Assembly (NCBI GenBank): GCA_001510575.1 | Contig: LNGK01000008.1 | Coordinates: forward strand, 1,624,340 to 1,688,339 | Reading direction: 5' to 3' | DNA length: 64,000 bases | DNA from: Knoxdaviesia capensis | Taxonomy: Eukaryota > Ascomycota > Sordariomycetes > Microascales > Gondwanamycetaceae | Shown: positions 48,310 to 60,680 of the stretch, one piece after another | Position numbering within the stretch: position 1 is the stretch's first letter | Layout of the letters: each line of letters opens with the position of its first letter | Notes under the pieces: generated by a model | What the model saw: only the letters and a program-made list of their open reading frames with translations | Told to the model about the DNA's origin: nothing | Databases searched by the model: none | Made by a program: the position numbers and the translations under genes

Positions 48310-48357
<48 letters not shown>
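48310..48357 (+). repeat. (CA)n microsatellite
   Basis: About 24 uninterrupted AC units. Confidence 0.97.
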
Positions 48358-48360
<3 letters not shown>

Positions 48361-51300
48361 ATTCCGAGATGCTCCGATGTGAGGGGGCAACCAGCAGCTC
48401 TCGCCCAACCACCCAACCGCAAGATTTCACACTTCCTCCTTTTCCAGTCTTCCAGCCACGTTCCTCGCAGGCATAACCCGGACGCTGAAATGAACGGGCT
48501 TTTGCTGTTGCACCGAAGCCACGGAGCACCACTGACGGTGCGTTGCCCAGGCCCTAGGAAAAGACGTATTTCCTTCCCTCCAACATATCCCGGGCGTTCT
48601 TTAAACCCAAGGTTATTGTTCCCACGCGGCAGGATGTGATGGACGACGCTGCCCGCCAGGCCCGGGTTTTGACACGTCGCTTTCAGGGTTCCTGGACGCC
48701 TGCAGTGTCGTTGTTTTTACGTGGTTGGTACTTGGTAGTGGGGTGGAGAGTTCTGTCGGCGATTTCTCTTGTTCTCTCTTGTTGGCCGTGCGAAATCTCT
48801 CGTCCATCGTCGGCGTTACGCAGAAACAGATTCCGCGTATACTGGTCTCCCTGGACATCATCTTCAGCTGAACAGGACCTTGGAAGAATCGTCACCAAGC
48901 GGGACAAAGCTAGAAGCGCTTACGACCAACTATTGAACCAGAGCCTCAACAAGTCCGGCTGGGGGTGAATGAATACCACGCCCCATCTGGCCACGATCAA
49001 ATCATAAGACAAGGACCGACAGAGCACACAAGCGTGGGGAGACGGGGTCAGCAGCACGAACAAGACAGCCATCCAATCAAGAGGCCGAGGCTGCCAGTCG
49101 TCGAGTGCCCAGCAGAGTCTCTCCCCTCCATCGCCCGCCGTCCCTCGTCCCCCGCCTCTTCCTCTTCCTCTTCTGTTTCTTCTGCCTGATCGTGTCCCGC
49201 ACTTCCACCCGGGCCAGACACATCTCCACAGAGCTGATATTCCTTCCTGATCGGGCTGCCCTTTCCCCTCTCCTCTCTTCCATCTCCTGCTCGGCCTTGT
49301 TCTCCACACATTTCCACGGTTGCCTGCATCACCACAGCCGTCACCGCAGAGAGCACTGTACAGTACGCTGGTTACCAAGGGAAGCCCCCCTCCGGAATGA
49401 CCAGTGTAGCACATATTCCATGCAGGTAACCACAGTCCTGCATATATGTCTGTCCTGTGCACGAACATGTGAGAACGAGAACCACAGCACACGGCTGGTA
49501 TATGTTCAGTACCTTCTCCCCCCTCCACGCCGATCCAAAGAGGAAGAGAGAGTGGAAGAGCGGGGGGGTTCACAGAAAGCTAGACTGGCCTCGAGCTTCT
49601 TCACCACAACAGGTAGCCAATCACAGCTGGTCTATTGATGGGATTCAAACCCATCATTTCCCAGTTATGTCAGGTTAGTCACAGTGTTCTTTTTGTGGGG
49701 AAAAGGGAACCGCCAACCAAAACAACGGGGGGTGGATAAACACAGCCAGAGAAATGAGATATATCACATTTTGGTCTGCTCGCACTTGACCAGAAATGAA
49801 ATGATGCTGTGCTTTTTTTGCCCCGTTCCGTCGTGGGATTTTCGCGTGCAGCATTTCTTCCTTTTTCTTTTTCTTCCTTTTTCTTTTTATTTTTATTTCT
49901 TTCTTTTTTTCTTCTCACCTTGCTGGAAGAGGAATAAGACTGCTTTTGTGTGTGTGCCTTTTCCCCCACAGAAAAAGAAACGAAAAAGAAACGAGGCGCC
50001 AGTCACGGAGGGAGAGAGTGAGAGAGAGAGAGAGAGAGAGAACGGGACAAGTGCACTCTCGCCAGTTCTTGCCCGCGCGGCCACATGGGGGCCGCAAAAA
50101 GCAACATCAAACGCCGTGTCGCTTTCCCCACCCATCCGGTCTGGATGATACACTGTAGGTTGGAGAACGGGGGCATGTTCACCAGCCTGATCAAAGCCCA
50201 GGTGTTGCACAGGCCGTAGGGGTTGTTCCTCTCTCCGACGGTATGTTCCCTCACCCAACTGACATGCGCGCGCCCACGACCTGCGTGTGGTCAATATCTC
50301 CGAACTGTGGTTTCCTGGTGCGAAAGACAGAAGAAAAGGAAACGAGTCGTGCCAAGGCCCACTCGCTTCCCCCCCCCTTCTCGGCTTTAGCGAGGCCACA
50401 CTACTGTATTCAGGGTGATATTGGGGCAGATCGGCCGTGGGAGGAGGAAGTTGGTGCTGGAAGTCGAGGCGACATGGACGACGGCCACTCCAACGTGGAC
50501 GGAGGATGTGCAGAGATAGGGACGGTACATATGTAATGAAGGGTATGTACAGTACAGCTCTCTCGCTCCGCATCGGCTAGGCACGGCACCGATGTTGTAG
50601 ATGTACAGTATACACAATATGCAGTCGAAGGAGGCTGGAAAACACCCTCAGATCTGTCTCCTCTCTTCCTCTGGCCGGCGAGTGGGAGGAAAGGCAACAG
50701 AAACTAAATGTGGCTGGTCAGTGCACCACGGGCCCTGCAGATACTACGCTGCATTTCGCAGTGTCTCGCGTGGTTAAAATTGTCTTGGCTGGCCGTAGCA
50801 CTATCAGACATTAGCAGTCGGCTGGTGCCTTGGTGGTACCACGCGATGCCTCACAGGACCGGGTCACCCACGGCTTCGTTGAGCATACACGCACTTGAAA
50901 GAGAGAAAAAAAAAGAAGAAAAAAAAAAGGACCCGAAGGATGGGCTCGGAGTCGAAAAAAAGAACCAGAGAACAAGATAATGAAGACCAACAGAACAAGA
51001 TAATAAAGACCAAGAGAACAACCCCCGAGAACGTGATTCTGCGGCACGCACGCACGTCCCCCGGATGGCCAAAAGCTTCCGGCCTCGCTCGCTGATCATG
51101 TCCCAGAGTCGGATTGGGGAAGTGTTCAACGCTTGACCCCCACACCGGGAGACCAAAAGCGAAACATCACGGAGGGAGGAAGCACAGAAACCAAGAAAAA
51201 TCCAAAAAACTTGCACGTCCTTGTTGCAACGGCACAGCTCCTTGCAGATATTGGAGAAACAACAGCCACAATCCTGAGCCAACTGAATGATGATCTAGCT

Positions 51301-53786
51301 GCTTCGGTGCCCTCGTTCTTGTCCAGGGGGGGGAAGGGTTCTTTCTCTTTTTTCTCTTTTTCTTCCTGTTTTCTGCTTCCCGCCTGGGGGCCGGATCTCC
51401 CCCCTTGTCTCTCTCTCTCTGTCTGCCGTTTGTCCTCTTTCTCTGTTCTTCCCGCCCAGCGCAGCCCTCACCAACTGGGGCGGCCGATTCGCAGGGTGCC
51501 ATGCCACCAGACGGGGTAGAAACGAATCACCACCCAGGCTAAGCCTGCCTGAGCTCTCTCGCTTGACACAGGGTGCATCTTGGTCCGTGATGGATTGGTT
51601 CTTTTTCGCTCCCCCGCCCGCCTTGGCTCTATCCCGGGCTGTGTCGGCTACGGCCCTGGGTCGGGGGGAATTTTTATTTTTATTTTATTTTTATTTTTAT
51701 TTTTGCTCGCCCAGGTTCTTTTGTTTCGTTCAGCTTCTCATGCAGGTGTCTCCTCACTCGCTCTTGTTCTCAAGGTCGATATCCGGGTGGGAATCCACAG
51801 CTCCTTGCGGAGTAATACGGGCGAGGCTGCAAGTGAAGGGAAGACCAGGCCCGTTCGAAGGATGATGATGATGATGATGAGGGGGGGGGCGGGATCCACA
51901 CAGTTGAACTGGACCGAACGTGCACGAATGTCTAACTTTCCGTCCATCTCTCTTTTCCTGACTTCTTCGCCCCGGATACCTGTTTGTAGAGGGACCCAAC
52001 CTGGTCATGAGGCCCGACTCTCTCGTCAGCAGCAGGACGACATTTGTCAAGTCGCTACGAGGGCTTCCATTCACCAGCTGTGGTCTGGACGGTACCACTT
52101 TGCATCTGCGGTAGAAGCAGTGGCGATATCGCTCACATGTTCCCGCTCCGTGCCCGCATCCAGACTGGGATGGCATGACACCTCCTGGTAAAGTGTTCCT
52201 TTTCTGGAGGGTTTGGCTTCCAGAACAGCGAGAAGGTGAACCTCTCGCCATCCCACGGCCTGCCTCTTCCAGTTCTAGATGTGCAGCAAATGTCGGCTAC
52301 GTCGCCCCCTCTCATTCGGCCTTCCACAGATTAACGTAATTAAAGACGTGGACGACGTATAAAGAGAAAGAACAAGACAAATGTCCATATATGGAGTCCC
52401 CCCGTGTGGGGGGGGAGGGGGGGGAAACCACCACAGTCAACGAGTCTTTACGATGTATCACCAACATGAAAGGGTGGCCAGAAGGTGAGGGGCGAGAGGA
52501 AGAAGACCGACCTCCATGCAGCGAGAAGAGGGGGTTCGGTGCCATGCTGCTCCGGCATCGCTAGATGATGTGACGCTGTGAGGGTTGCAGCACAACTGGA
52601 GGAAACATGTCTGTACTGAACTTGCATATGTATTAAATGCTGCTGAAAGCACGCCAAGCAGGCCAGACCACACCGTTGATTTCCAACCCGTATATACAGT
52701 ACGTACATGCTGGACATCCAGGAATCACGCCAGCCAGACCGAGGACAACTTGTGTCCCTGCTGTCATCCTGTTTACCCGTACACTCCCGGTTTCTTCCAC
52801 CGTTGGTTTGTTTGTCCTGGGTCCATATATTCCTGCATCTCAAGAAGGTTACCGTAACAGAACAGCACACCAGCAGTTACGTAAAAAATGCAGGAAAAAA
52901 AGTATCACGTCGGTTGGGCCATTGGAGAACAAGCACAGCAGACCCAAGCCCCCTCCGCGCCCCCGGACCGGCAGAGCGAAGAGACGGGGTGTGTTCCCAC
53001 TTGCGTTCTTTTTCGCTTTCGTCGTACGAGAAATCGGGGATCCGGGTATTATTGACCTTCATGTATACAGTACATGTAGGCAAGCCAGGTGAGTATGTAA
53101 ATGCAAGTGCGGCATGTTTGGGGTCTTTCCTCGCACACGGAACCGAGAATCGCGCAGGAGCGGTGAATCGGCGGGCTAGGCGTTGTTCTCCGAAGGAGAC
53201 ACACACCCCCGGCAGATATCGCCGCACCGGAGCACCTCACCCTTTCCGCAGAAACCCTGAGCCTTTTTGTGCTTGCTGTCGCTTCTTCGCCGGTGTGGTG
53301 TAAGTCAGCAAACACACAGTCCCCATGCTACGGAGCCAGGTCCTGGGAGGCCGGGAGTCTGAGAACCGAGGTCTCATGACGTGCATGGGATGAGAGCATT
53401 CTCAGAGAACTGGAATGCAAGGTCCCTCCGTTGTTTTTTTCACGAAATCGCCTCTTCCGTGGCGGGAGGAATATCGGATAGATGCATGGGGGGGTTTTTT
53501 CTTTCTTTTTTCCCACTTCTGGAACTATCGCCACCCGGCCGAAACTCTCAGACAATTGTGTCAATATGCCTCTATATCCACAGTTTCTCGAGAGATCACA
53601 AAATCCCTTGCATGCATGGAAGAAGAAAACTTCTTTTCTCTTTATCCTCCACAGAAGAAGAAAAATCTGTGCCTGCAGATCTTAGCCCAGTCTCGGCTAG
53701 GCCGTACACCGAAAAAAGACAAAATTTTACTCTCGCTGGGGATGCGCCTCGGAGGGTTTTTCTTCTTCTTTTTCTCTTCTGCAGAT

Positions 53787-54673
53787 TCACACTGCATCAT
53801 CTCCATGTAAAAGAGAGAAAAAAAATTCTTCCCGGCGGGACCGCATACTATACCTCCTCCTGTCACCTGTCGGCGTTTCCGAGTCCCCGGACATAGACGG
53901 GCTTTCTCTTTCATCCGGGCTGCTGGCCCGTCTCCCCCCCCGGCGCCCCAGGACACGCCACCACCTCCGCCCAATCTCCACCGTCCCGTTGTTCAGCAGA
54001 GGAACGAACGACAGCCTTTGGGCATTGCGTGAGAGAGAGTCCAGCTCAGCTTCCGTCGATATTTCGTAATCCGGCTCCACACACATGAAGTAGTGCGAGA
54101 GGGAAAACTGGAGGCTGTGTGAAGAGGGGCTCGAAGCCAACTCGTACTGTCCTGGTGGAAAGCAACCACGCCGCAACGACTACAGGAAAGCCAGCCTCAG
54201 GCCATGCTGCTCCTCCAAGCCGACTCATATAGACGCAGGAACAGGGTGAGTCGACGAATGTGCGTCGTAATGCCGTCGTCACGGAACAGCATCCGGAGGA
54301 GGAGATTATCGTACTCGGAAACAAGGAAGGTTGTAGTCCCGCGCCGCCGTTCTGGTGGCTCCCTCAAATACTTCTCGTCCGACTGCAGCACTCCGTAACC
54401 TAACAAGAAAGAAGAATTTGCGCCGTCTACCAGAACTACGGAGCCAGCCAGGTTCGCTTCCGCCGGAACAAGACGGATTTCTTCTGTTGCGTGGGGGGGC
54501 ACAGACGACACAGCCAGCAGGAGGTTGGTTATATATCGCGGTGTCTTTATACGTGACGGAGGAAAAAGCAGAAAGCTGCACCCCACGCGACAGCGGCTGG
54601 AAAGTGGATGTGCAATTTCGAACGAAAGGGGATGCGCGGTTTCACAGTAGGATCTGCTTGTGAGGAGAAACAA
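53787..54673 (-). pseudogene. Possible degraded coding sequence, unrecognised
   Basis: Two minus-strand frames in tandem (54673-54197 and 54176-53787) have balanced, protein-like composition. Examples are VLVDGANSSFLLGYGVLQSD and RDDGITTHIRRLTLFLRLY in the first, and SHYFMCVEPDYEISTEAELD and LLNNGTVEIGRRWWRVLG in the second. They are in different phases. The only nearby acceptor-like TGTAG gives no donor in matching phase, so a frameshift is needed to join them. I recognise no domain and chance cannot be excluded. Confidence 0.25.
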
Positions 54674-55646
54674 AACGATTGCCGGAAGCGCGGCAAAACC
54701 GACGACGAGAAGGAGGAAAAGGAGACTGGCGAGAAACAGAATTGGGTTCCGAAGTCCCCCTTGTCTGCGGTTCTCGGATCATTCTGTTCATTTCACACAG
54801 CTGCCCCCTTCGTCATGTTGCCAATATCCCGTCGCGGTATCGAGACTCTCGCATCAAACGAAGCACAGCTCAGGTTCTCTCTCCTTCTTCAGCATCTCAT
54901 GTTCCGGGGATGGGCCTCCCTCTTTCAGCTCTTTGCTTATTTAATAGAGAGAGGGACTGATTCCCATGTAGAGACTTGCATTCAGACTGGGAAACGAGTG
55001 TTGTTATTCATGTACTAGCAGGTCAGTACTGGCTAGCTGTATGTAAAAGGGTGTATGGTTGGATAGTCGTCCAAGTCTGGGCTGGGGTAAACGCCAGCAC
55101 GCACATGGATGGCCCGTTGTCGGCCTCTTCGTGTTGTGTCTGCCGCTTTGCCGCGATCGATCCGATGCTATCAGACGTCTTCACTCGAGGTCTCCACGGG
55201 TCGCAGAGCCGCATCTCCAAACATCTGGCCACCATCCGGCTGTTTGCTGATGTCTGGGGATAGCAGAGGCTCTGCTCAGCACACAGCTCTTGAGAAGGAA
55301 TCGAACAACCCGCTCATGGCTTTACGCATCTTCCATTGTTCTCCCCCCATGTAATTCCACACACGCCCCCCCCAGATCTCGATTCTTTCAATCCACTACC
55401 TAGCCCTGTCTGCTGGTTTCCCCCGTTCGCTCCCCCCCAATCGAATAATGCTCCCGGGTTGAGATACGGTTCGGTCAACGTGTGTGTAACTTTGCGACAC
55501 ATGTCTGGCGGGCGTTGCTTCTTTTCTTCATTGGGCGTCCTGCAGGGAGTGAGTGAGTGGGAGTCCGAGTGACGTAAAGAGAACATGAACAGAGGTGTGT
55601 TTGATATCAGATAGCAAGCAACAGCAACACACGCACGCCCTGTCCC

Positions 55647-55649
<3 letters not shown>

Positions 55650-55677
<28 letters not shown>
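55650..55677 (+). repeat. (CT)n microsatellite
   Basis: About 14 uninterrupted CT units in the distal upstream region of the WSC-domain gene. Confidence 0.95.
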
Positions 55678-55680
<3 letters not shown>

Positions 55681-55739
55681 CTCTTTATCAGGCCCGGCAA
55701 TTCTCCTTAGCTAAGACCAATACCTGCTGAGGGTTTTAT

Positions 55740-57715
55740 CTTTCTATCTGATACAAGTGGGAGCTGCAATAATAGACTGTATGGCCGTCGACCCTCTCTC
55801 CATACTCCGGTTTTTTTGGCCCCCATGCTCAGTCAGTGTCAGCTTGGCTGTTAGCAGAAGTTCCATGTCCGTTTTGCACGCTTCTTTCTTATCAGCTGGA
55901 AGCTTCCGTCGGAAACGGAAGCTATTCATTACAGCTTCCTCTTTGGCAATTGTATGAATATGTACTCAGTAATAAATCCAAGGAGCCAAAGAATCATAAG
56001 TATTCTGTCTGCTGTTCCTGCTGTAGAACGTGCCACGCAGAACGTTGCTCCTCCTGGTTGCTTCGGCAGCCCGCGGCCGGGGGGACACAAAGGCCGCACC
56101 TAGCCTCTGCCAAATGGCGCAAGATAGGCGTTATCTTGCCTGAGCCGATGCAAAGACACCAGCCAGACACGGAGGAATGAATTCCATTTATCACAGGATT
56201 GTGCCTATCAAAAGTGTCATTTCTCTCTCTGCCCTTCTCTTTATCTCTCCTTCAGTTTTTTTCTCCCTATCTCTTCAATGGTCCGTCCATACAGCTTCCG
56301 TCCCCATATCTATCCGTGCCACACTCACCGCCCGTTTTTTTCTCATGTGTCTATCCCCCTTCCCTAGGCTTTAGTTCCTTGCCCCCAGCCCGGATCTCTT
56401 ATCTTGCCGGCTGCTGTCGACACTGGCGTAACAGAAGTTGAGGCTGTTGCCCGCTGTCACCACCAAACGTAACGTCTCCTTATGGCAGATGTGAGGGAGT
56501 CCTTACGTTTTGACTACTACCTCCCTCAGTCTAATCTTCAAGCGGAACAGCAAGATATGCGGGATGGTCCCTCTCTCTCTCTCTATCCATGTCTCTTCCG
56601 ACTTCTTGATGTGTGATTAGATCGATCGGCATGCATTTGACCACCCTTCCACCCTATCGCACAATCCCAAAGGTCCGTTCTGTTATCTTGACCCCCGCGA
56701 CCCTCAAGGGAACAAAAAGCTTGTCTGTCTCTTGTCTGGGCTTTTGCATCTTCCTTCCCTTCTTCTTTCATTCTTCCGTGCCTATATAGACTGTCATGTT
56801 CTCCCCCGTGTCTGGTCTGGGTCGGGTGTTCTTTTCTATTTCTTCTTTCCTTCTTCTGCTCTCTTCCAAGGGATGGCCGTTCTGTTGGCTTATATGACCC
56901 TCGACCCTCGTTGAGCTTATACAGTCTACACTACATGTATACTCAGTTATAACTCATCTCTTCTCTTTGCCCTCACCTCTCTTTCCGTCAGCTCCCCGGT
57001 CAATATATGAGCCTTCGAATATGACCCCCATGTATCCGGTATCTTCGAGTCAACGCATCCCACGATTGACGACTCAACAACGACACTTCCCTTCACACAT
57101 ACACAATAAGACTCCGGATCTCGAATCATTCTCTTCTTCTCCTATGAACACCTCCCAGTACTACGCCACCGGCGGCCGGCTCGGCTTGTGGCCGTGGGGC
57201 TGAAAACATGCACAATAACTTCGCAATTGGACATCATCCCTTGGTGCCACTAACACCCGGCTTATTTCTTATTGACAGGATGTCTAAGAACACACAATAT
57301 CTTCCAACCTTCCATGGCTTGGATTCCTAGCTTCCTCTGGACACACCATGGCCTTTTCAGCTGCATAATTGGTCGACTCTCTCATTTTCCAGGGCCTGCT
57401 TCCACCAAAACTTGGCCCATGTGTCCAAGTTTGCTGTTATTGAGAACCAAAACTGGCTCATGCATACATGCAATTGTTTGCTCCGTCAATAAGAAAATCC
57501 ATGTGGCCACATCTTCACCACCAGCTATCATTAGAAGAAAGTCAATCATGGAAAAGATATATCAACTCGATGTCGTTCCCTCTGAGTTCGACTTACTCTT
57601 GTCGCCCATCATGGTGTTCCCTCTTCTTGGTGCGAATCACCGCCCACGACGATTCTGTCTGCCATAGACACCGACCCGGCATCTCTCCGACTGGCTGACC
57701 ACAAAATCCGCCACC
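55740..57715 (+). promoter_or_regulatory. Promoter and leader region of the WSC-domain gene
   Basis: Plus-strand CT-rich blocks at about 56.21-56.38 and 56.72-56.87 kb are followed by CA-rich sequence up to CCACCATGTC at the start. An upstream exon supplying a signal peptide was looked for but not found with confidence. Confidence 0.4.
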
Positions 57716-59135
57716 ATGTCGTTCCCTCCGACCGAGTCCCCATACTCTATCCCGTGGGCGTACGCCAAAACCATCGCCCACGGCCGCGATTGCACCACCA
57801 CTCACGTGCCCATCACCACACCCACGCCCGTGCGCCGCCCCATCATGCCTCACACCACCCTCACCGTCGAGGTGTTTGGGCCCGGCCTCGCCCTCGTCGG
57901 CTTCGGCGGCGGCCGCGAGTCCGAGTCGGAGATCGAGGCGCGCGAGAAGAAGGCCCTGCCGCCGCCCATGTTCGGGCCCGGGAGCTCGTGGGGTGGCCGC
58001 CATCGGCCGTGGACTGGCAAGTGGAACGGGGCGAAGAAGCCGGAGCACGATGTGGGTCTGTTTGGGGGTAAGGCTGCTGCTCCGGTGCCGGTTCCGGCTG
58101 CTACTGTGGAAGAGCCCGCGCCGGCCGAGACTGGGTTTGCGTTGATGGGGTGTTTTGGGAATGTTGTGGACGGGTTGCGGCACTCGTCTGCCCCATCTGG
58201 TCAACAACTAGGTCCCCCTTCCACCGGGGAGGAGAGCAACAGTCCAACATTCACTATCCTTCGACTCCGTAACGACACCTTCGATGTTGAAATGTGCCTG
58301 CAAGCCTGCTGGGAAGCCAAGCATGAAGAGTCTTCACCGAGTCGATTCTTCAACTATGCTGCCGTGCAAGACAGACTGTGAGTGGTGTGATCATCAGTGC
58401 CCAGAAAACGCCCCGGCTTGTCTCTAGAAGAGACCTCAAGCTAACCTTCTCATGCACCACAGCACTTGCATATGCTCAACCTACCTACCGAAACACCTTG
58501 CGCCGTCGCGGCCCCGAACCTGCTCGCTCGCATGTCCCGGAAATCCCTTCGTATCCTGCGGTGGCCACGGAACATCGGTGGTATACACCCTGAAACTCCC
58601 ACAGCAGAACCTCCAAGCACGACTTCTCCCACCAGCGGGCGCAGCTATCGGTGTTCCCAACGCCGCCGGACGGCTCCCCCGCGATTCCCGCAATGGCGAC
58701 GGCTCGATGGTCCCCTCGGCCACATCCCTCCTGAAAATGCACAGCGACGCGCCTCCATCGCCCGTGGCCGAATCCACCGCCCTCGGTCTCTCCAACGGCC
58801 ACCCCGCCGACTCCAGCATGTATCACGTCCCCGAAGCCGCTGCGCGTCGAGCCTGGGTCCACGAGCGGCCCGGCGGCGTCTCGGTGCTCGCGCCGGCTGG
58901 AGCCACATTCGCCTGTCTGCTGGCCAAGCTGGTGTTGGTCTCGCTGGTGGCGCTCGTTCTCGTGCGTCGGCGCAGTGCCCACGTTGAGATGTTTGGGCGG
59001 CCGCAGACGCGGTCCGGGCCGTCTTCGGCTGCGGCGCGGGCTGCGCATCTTGCCATCCATGCGGCGCCGCAGAAGTCAGGGGCTAAAGCGGCGCCGGTCA
59101 AGCCGAAGAAGTCGTCTCGGGGAAAGAGGGTCTAG
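57716..59135 (+). CDS. WSC-domain single-pass membrane protein
   Basis: Two exons, 57716-58377 and 58463-59135, with an 85-nt intron give 444 residues. A WSC domain spans about residues 144-260 with all eight expected cysteines: GCF, then MCLQAC, TCIC, TCSLAC and SCGG. The intron falls inside it and the junction restores the TCIC pair. One transmembrane segment (about 369-389, FACLLAKLVLVSLVALVLV) is followed by RRR and a basic cytoplasmic tail ending KSSRGKRV. WSC proteins bind wall polysaccharide and in yeast act as cell-wall stress sensors. The start has a strong context (CCACCATGTC) but gives no N-terminal signal peptide, which is unusual for this topology. Either an upstream exon is missing or the transmembrane segment itself directs insertion. 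Confidence 0.8.
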
Positions 59136-59640
59136 GTTGTTTCAGTTCAAAGTCGACGGGAAGAAGCACCCGAGGGGCCGGGATCGATCGGAGGAAGGCT
59201 GAAATCACGCCTCAGTCGCAGGAAGAGTCAAGAACGGCCGAGTTTTCCAAGTCGGCAGAAACAATCCATCACGCCCATCAAGGTCGGCTGGGTGGACGAC
59301 ACGATTCGTTTCGAGGATAGGGCCAACGAAGTCTCAAATATATTCATCTTTTTTTATCTTGAACTTTTCTCTTCACCATGTCCAGTCACTTTAACATCCT
59401 GTAGCTGAACAGGGGATGAAATGGGTCCAGAGGCCAACGCCGGAGGTGTCTCAAGCGGATACGCCGAGAGAGAAACCTAAGCCCAGTCCCAACCGAAAGA
59501 CCAAACAAAAAGAGCATTCATGCAAAACCAAATCCAAAGAAGCAAATCATCAAGTCAAGCGTGTTTCGTAACCAAAGCAGATAGATAGGGACAGAGATGG
59601 GCATAGCCGAGAACAGGTCCAAAACAGGACTGCGGGCGCT
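59136..59640. other. Intergenic between convergent WSC and GPI-protein genes
   Basis: This spacer holds both 3' UTRs. No gene or structured RNA is recognised. Confidence 0.6.
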
Positions 59641-60680
59641 TTACATCAGGCCGGCCACGGCAATGACGGCACCAAGAGCGGCACCGACAACACGCACGGC
59701 GTTCAGGTCGCCCGACGGCGGGGCGGCATCGGGGGTGCTGGTGGGAGCAGCAGCGGCGTTGACCGTTCCGACCGCGAGAGTGCGGACCGTCGACACCTCG
59801 CCGCTGACGGCAGCCTCGAGGGTGGCTACGGCGGCGCCATCGGACGGCAGGGTGACGACGGGCCCGGTCTGGCCGGACGAGGGCGACAGCGTGACGACGG
59901 CGCCGGAGGTGGCGACGGTCTCGGTGGTGGTGGAGAACTTCCAGCCGGGGTACTTGGCGCCGCCCTTGGAGGCCCAGAACTCGGCGTCGTCGAAGCCCAG
60001 GCCCGCCCAGAACGGGAACCCGAAGCCGTCGCCCAGCCACGGGCAGCCGGTGACAGTCACCACGCCGTCGGTCACCGAGCTCCACGGGCCCCAGCCGCGG
60101 CCGCTGGCGCCGCCCCAGCCGCTCGCCGGTGTGGTGATGGTGTACGTGTACGTGCCGGTCGAGTCGCACGAGGCGTAGGCCGAGCACAGGCGGGACGAGC
60201 GCGCCGCGTAGTCGGAGAACGGCGCCGAGGTCACGCTGGCGCACGCGGACGACAGGCACGTGGCCAGCGGCATGCCGGACTCGCACCATTCGGACGGGGT
60301 GGGCGTGGGCTTGGAGTCCCAGAAGGAGGACACGCAGGATTCCTGTTGTATCAAATGTTCTGACGTGTTAGTGCCGTAGCTCATTTAGGGTTGGTTTTAG
60401 GGTTTCCCTCGGGGGGAAGCTCCGGAGGGCCGGGCCGGGCAGTGGGGAGCGGACGGAAAAAAGTGGATCCCGGAGGAAAACTTACAGCGCACTCATCTCC
60501 GGCGAACGGGCCATGGCCAAACCCCCACCCGTGGGCTGAACCAGCACCAGCACCTCCCATACCACCGCCAAAACCGCGGCCATGGCCGGGCCCGCCACGG
60601 GCGACGACGGGAGTGGGGGCAGTCGCGGCGGCGGGGGCGGCCAGGAGGGCCAGGGCGGCGATAGCAGCGAAGGCGGACAT
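59641..60680 (-). CDS. Secreted GPI-anchored cysteine-rich protein
   Basis: Two exons (60680-60486 and 60342-59641) with a 143-nt intron give 298 residues. Residues 1-20 (MSAFAAIAALALLAAPAAAT) are a clear signal peptide. A Gly/His-rich linker follows, then a cysteine-patterned domain across the splice (DEC, ESC, WC, ATC, SAC, LC, SC) that resembles small fungal CFEM-like surface domains but is not confidently CFEM. A Ser/Thr-rich stalk precedes a C-terminal small-residue and hydrophobic tail (about GDLNAVRVVGAALGAVIAVA), the form of a GPI-attachment signal. It is probably located at the plasma membrane or cell wall. It is convergent with the WSC gene, whose product acts at the same surface. 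The intron carries two TTAGGGTT octamers. Confidence 0.75.

Larger units (their letters stand above)
41061..55700. other. Large gene desert upstream of areA and the WSC gene
   Basis: About 14.6 kb with no recognisable gene. It carries CA and CT microsatellites, short CT-rich islands (43.87-44.05, 49.84-49.92 and 51.33-51.46 kb) that could be promoters of non-coding transcripts, and most of the TGTACAGTAC motif copies. The most protein-like frames are at 53.8-54.7 kb on the minus strand. Confidence 0.5.

Noticed and set aside
59555..60289. 244-codon Arg-rich minus-strand frame
   Set aside because: It is an out-of-frame shadow of the GPI-protein gene, with Arg/His-rich composition typical of shifted GC-rich codons.
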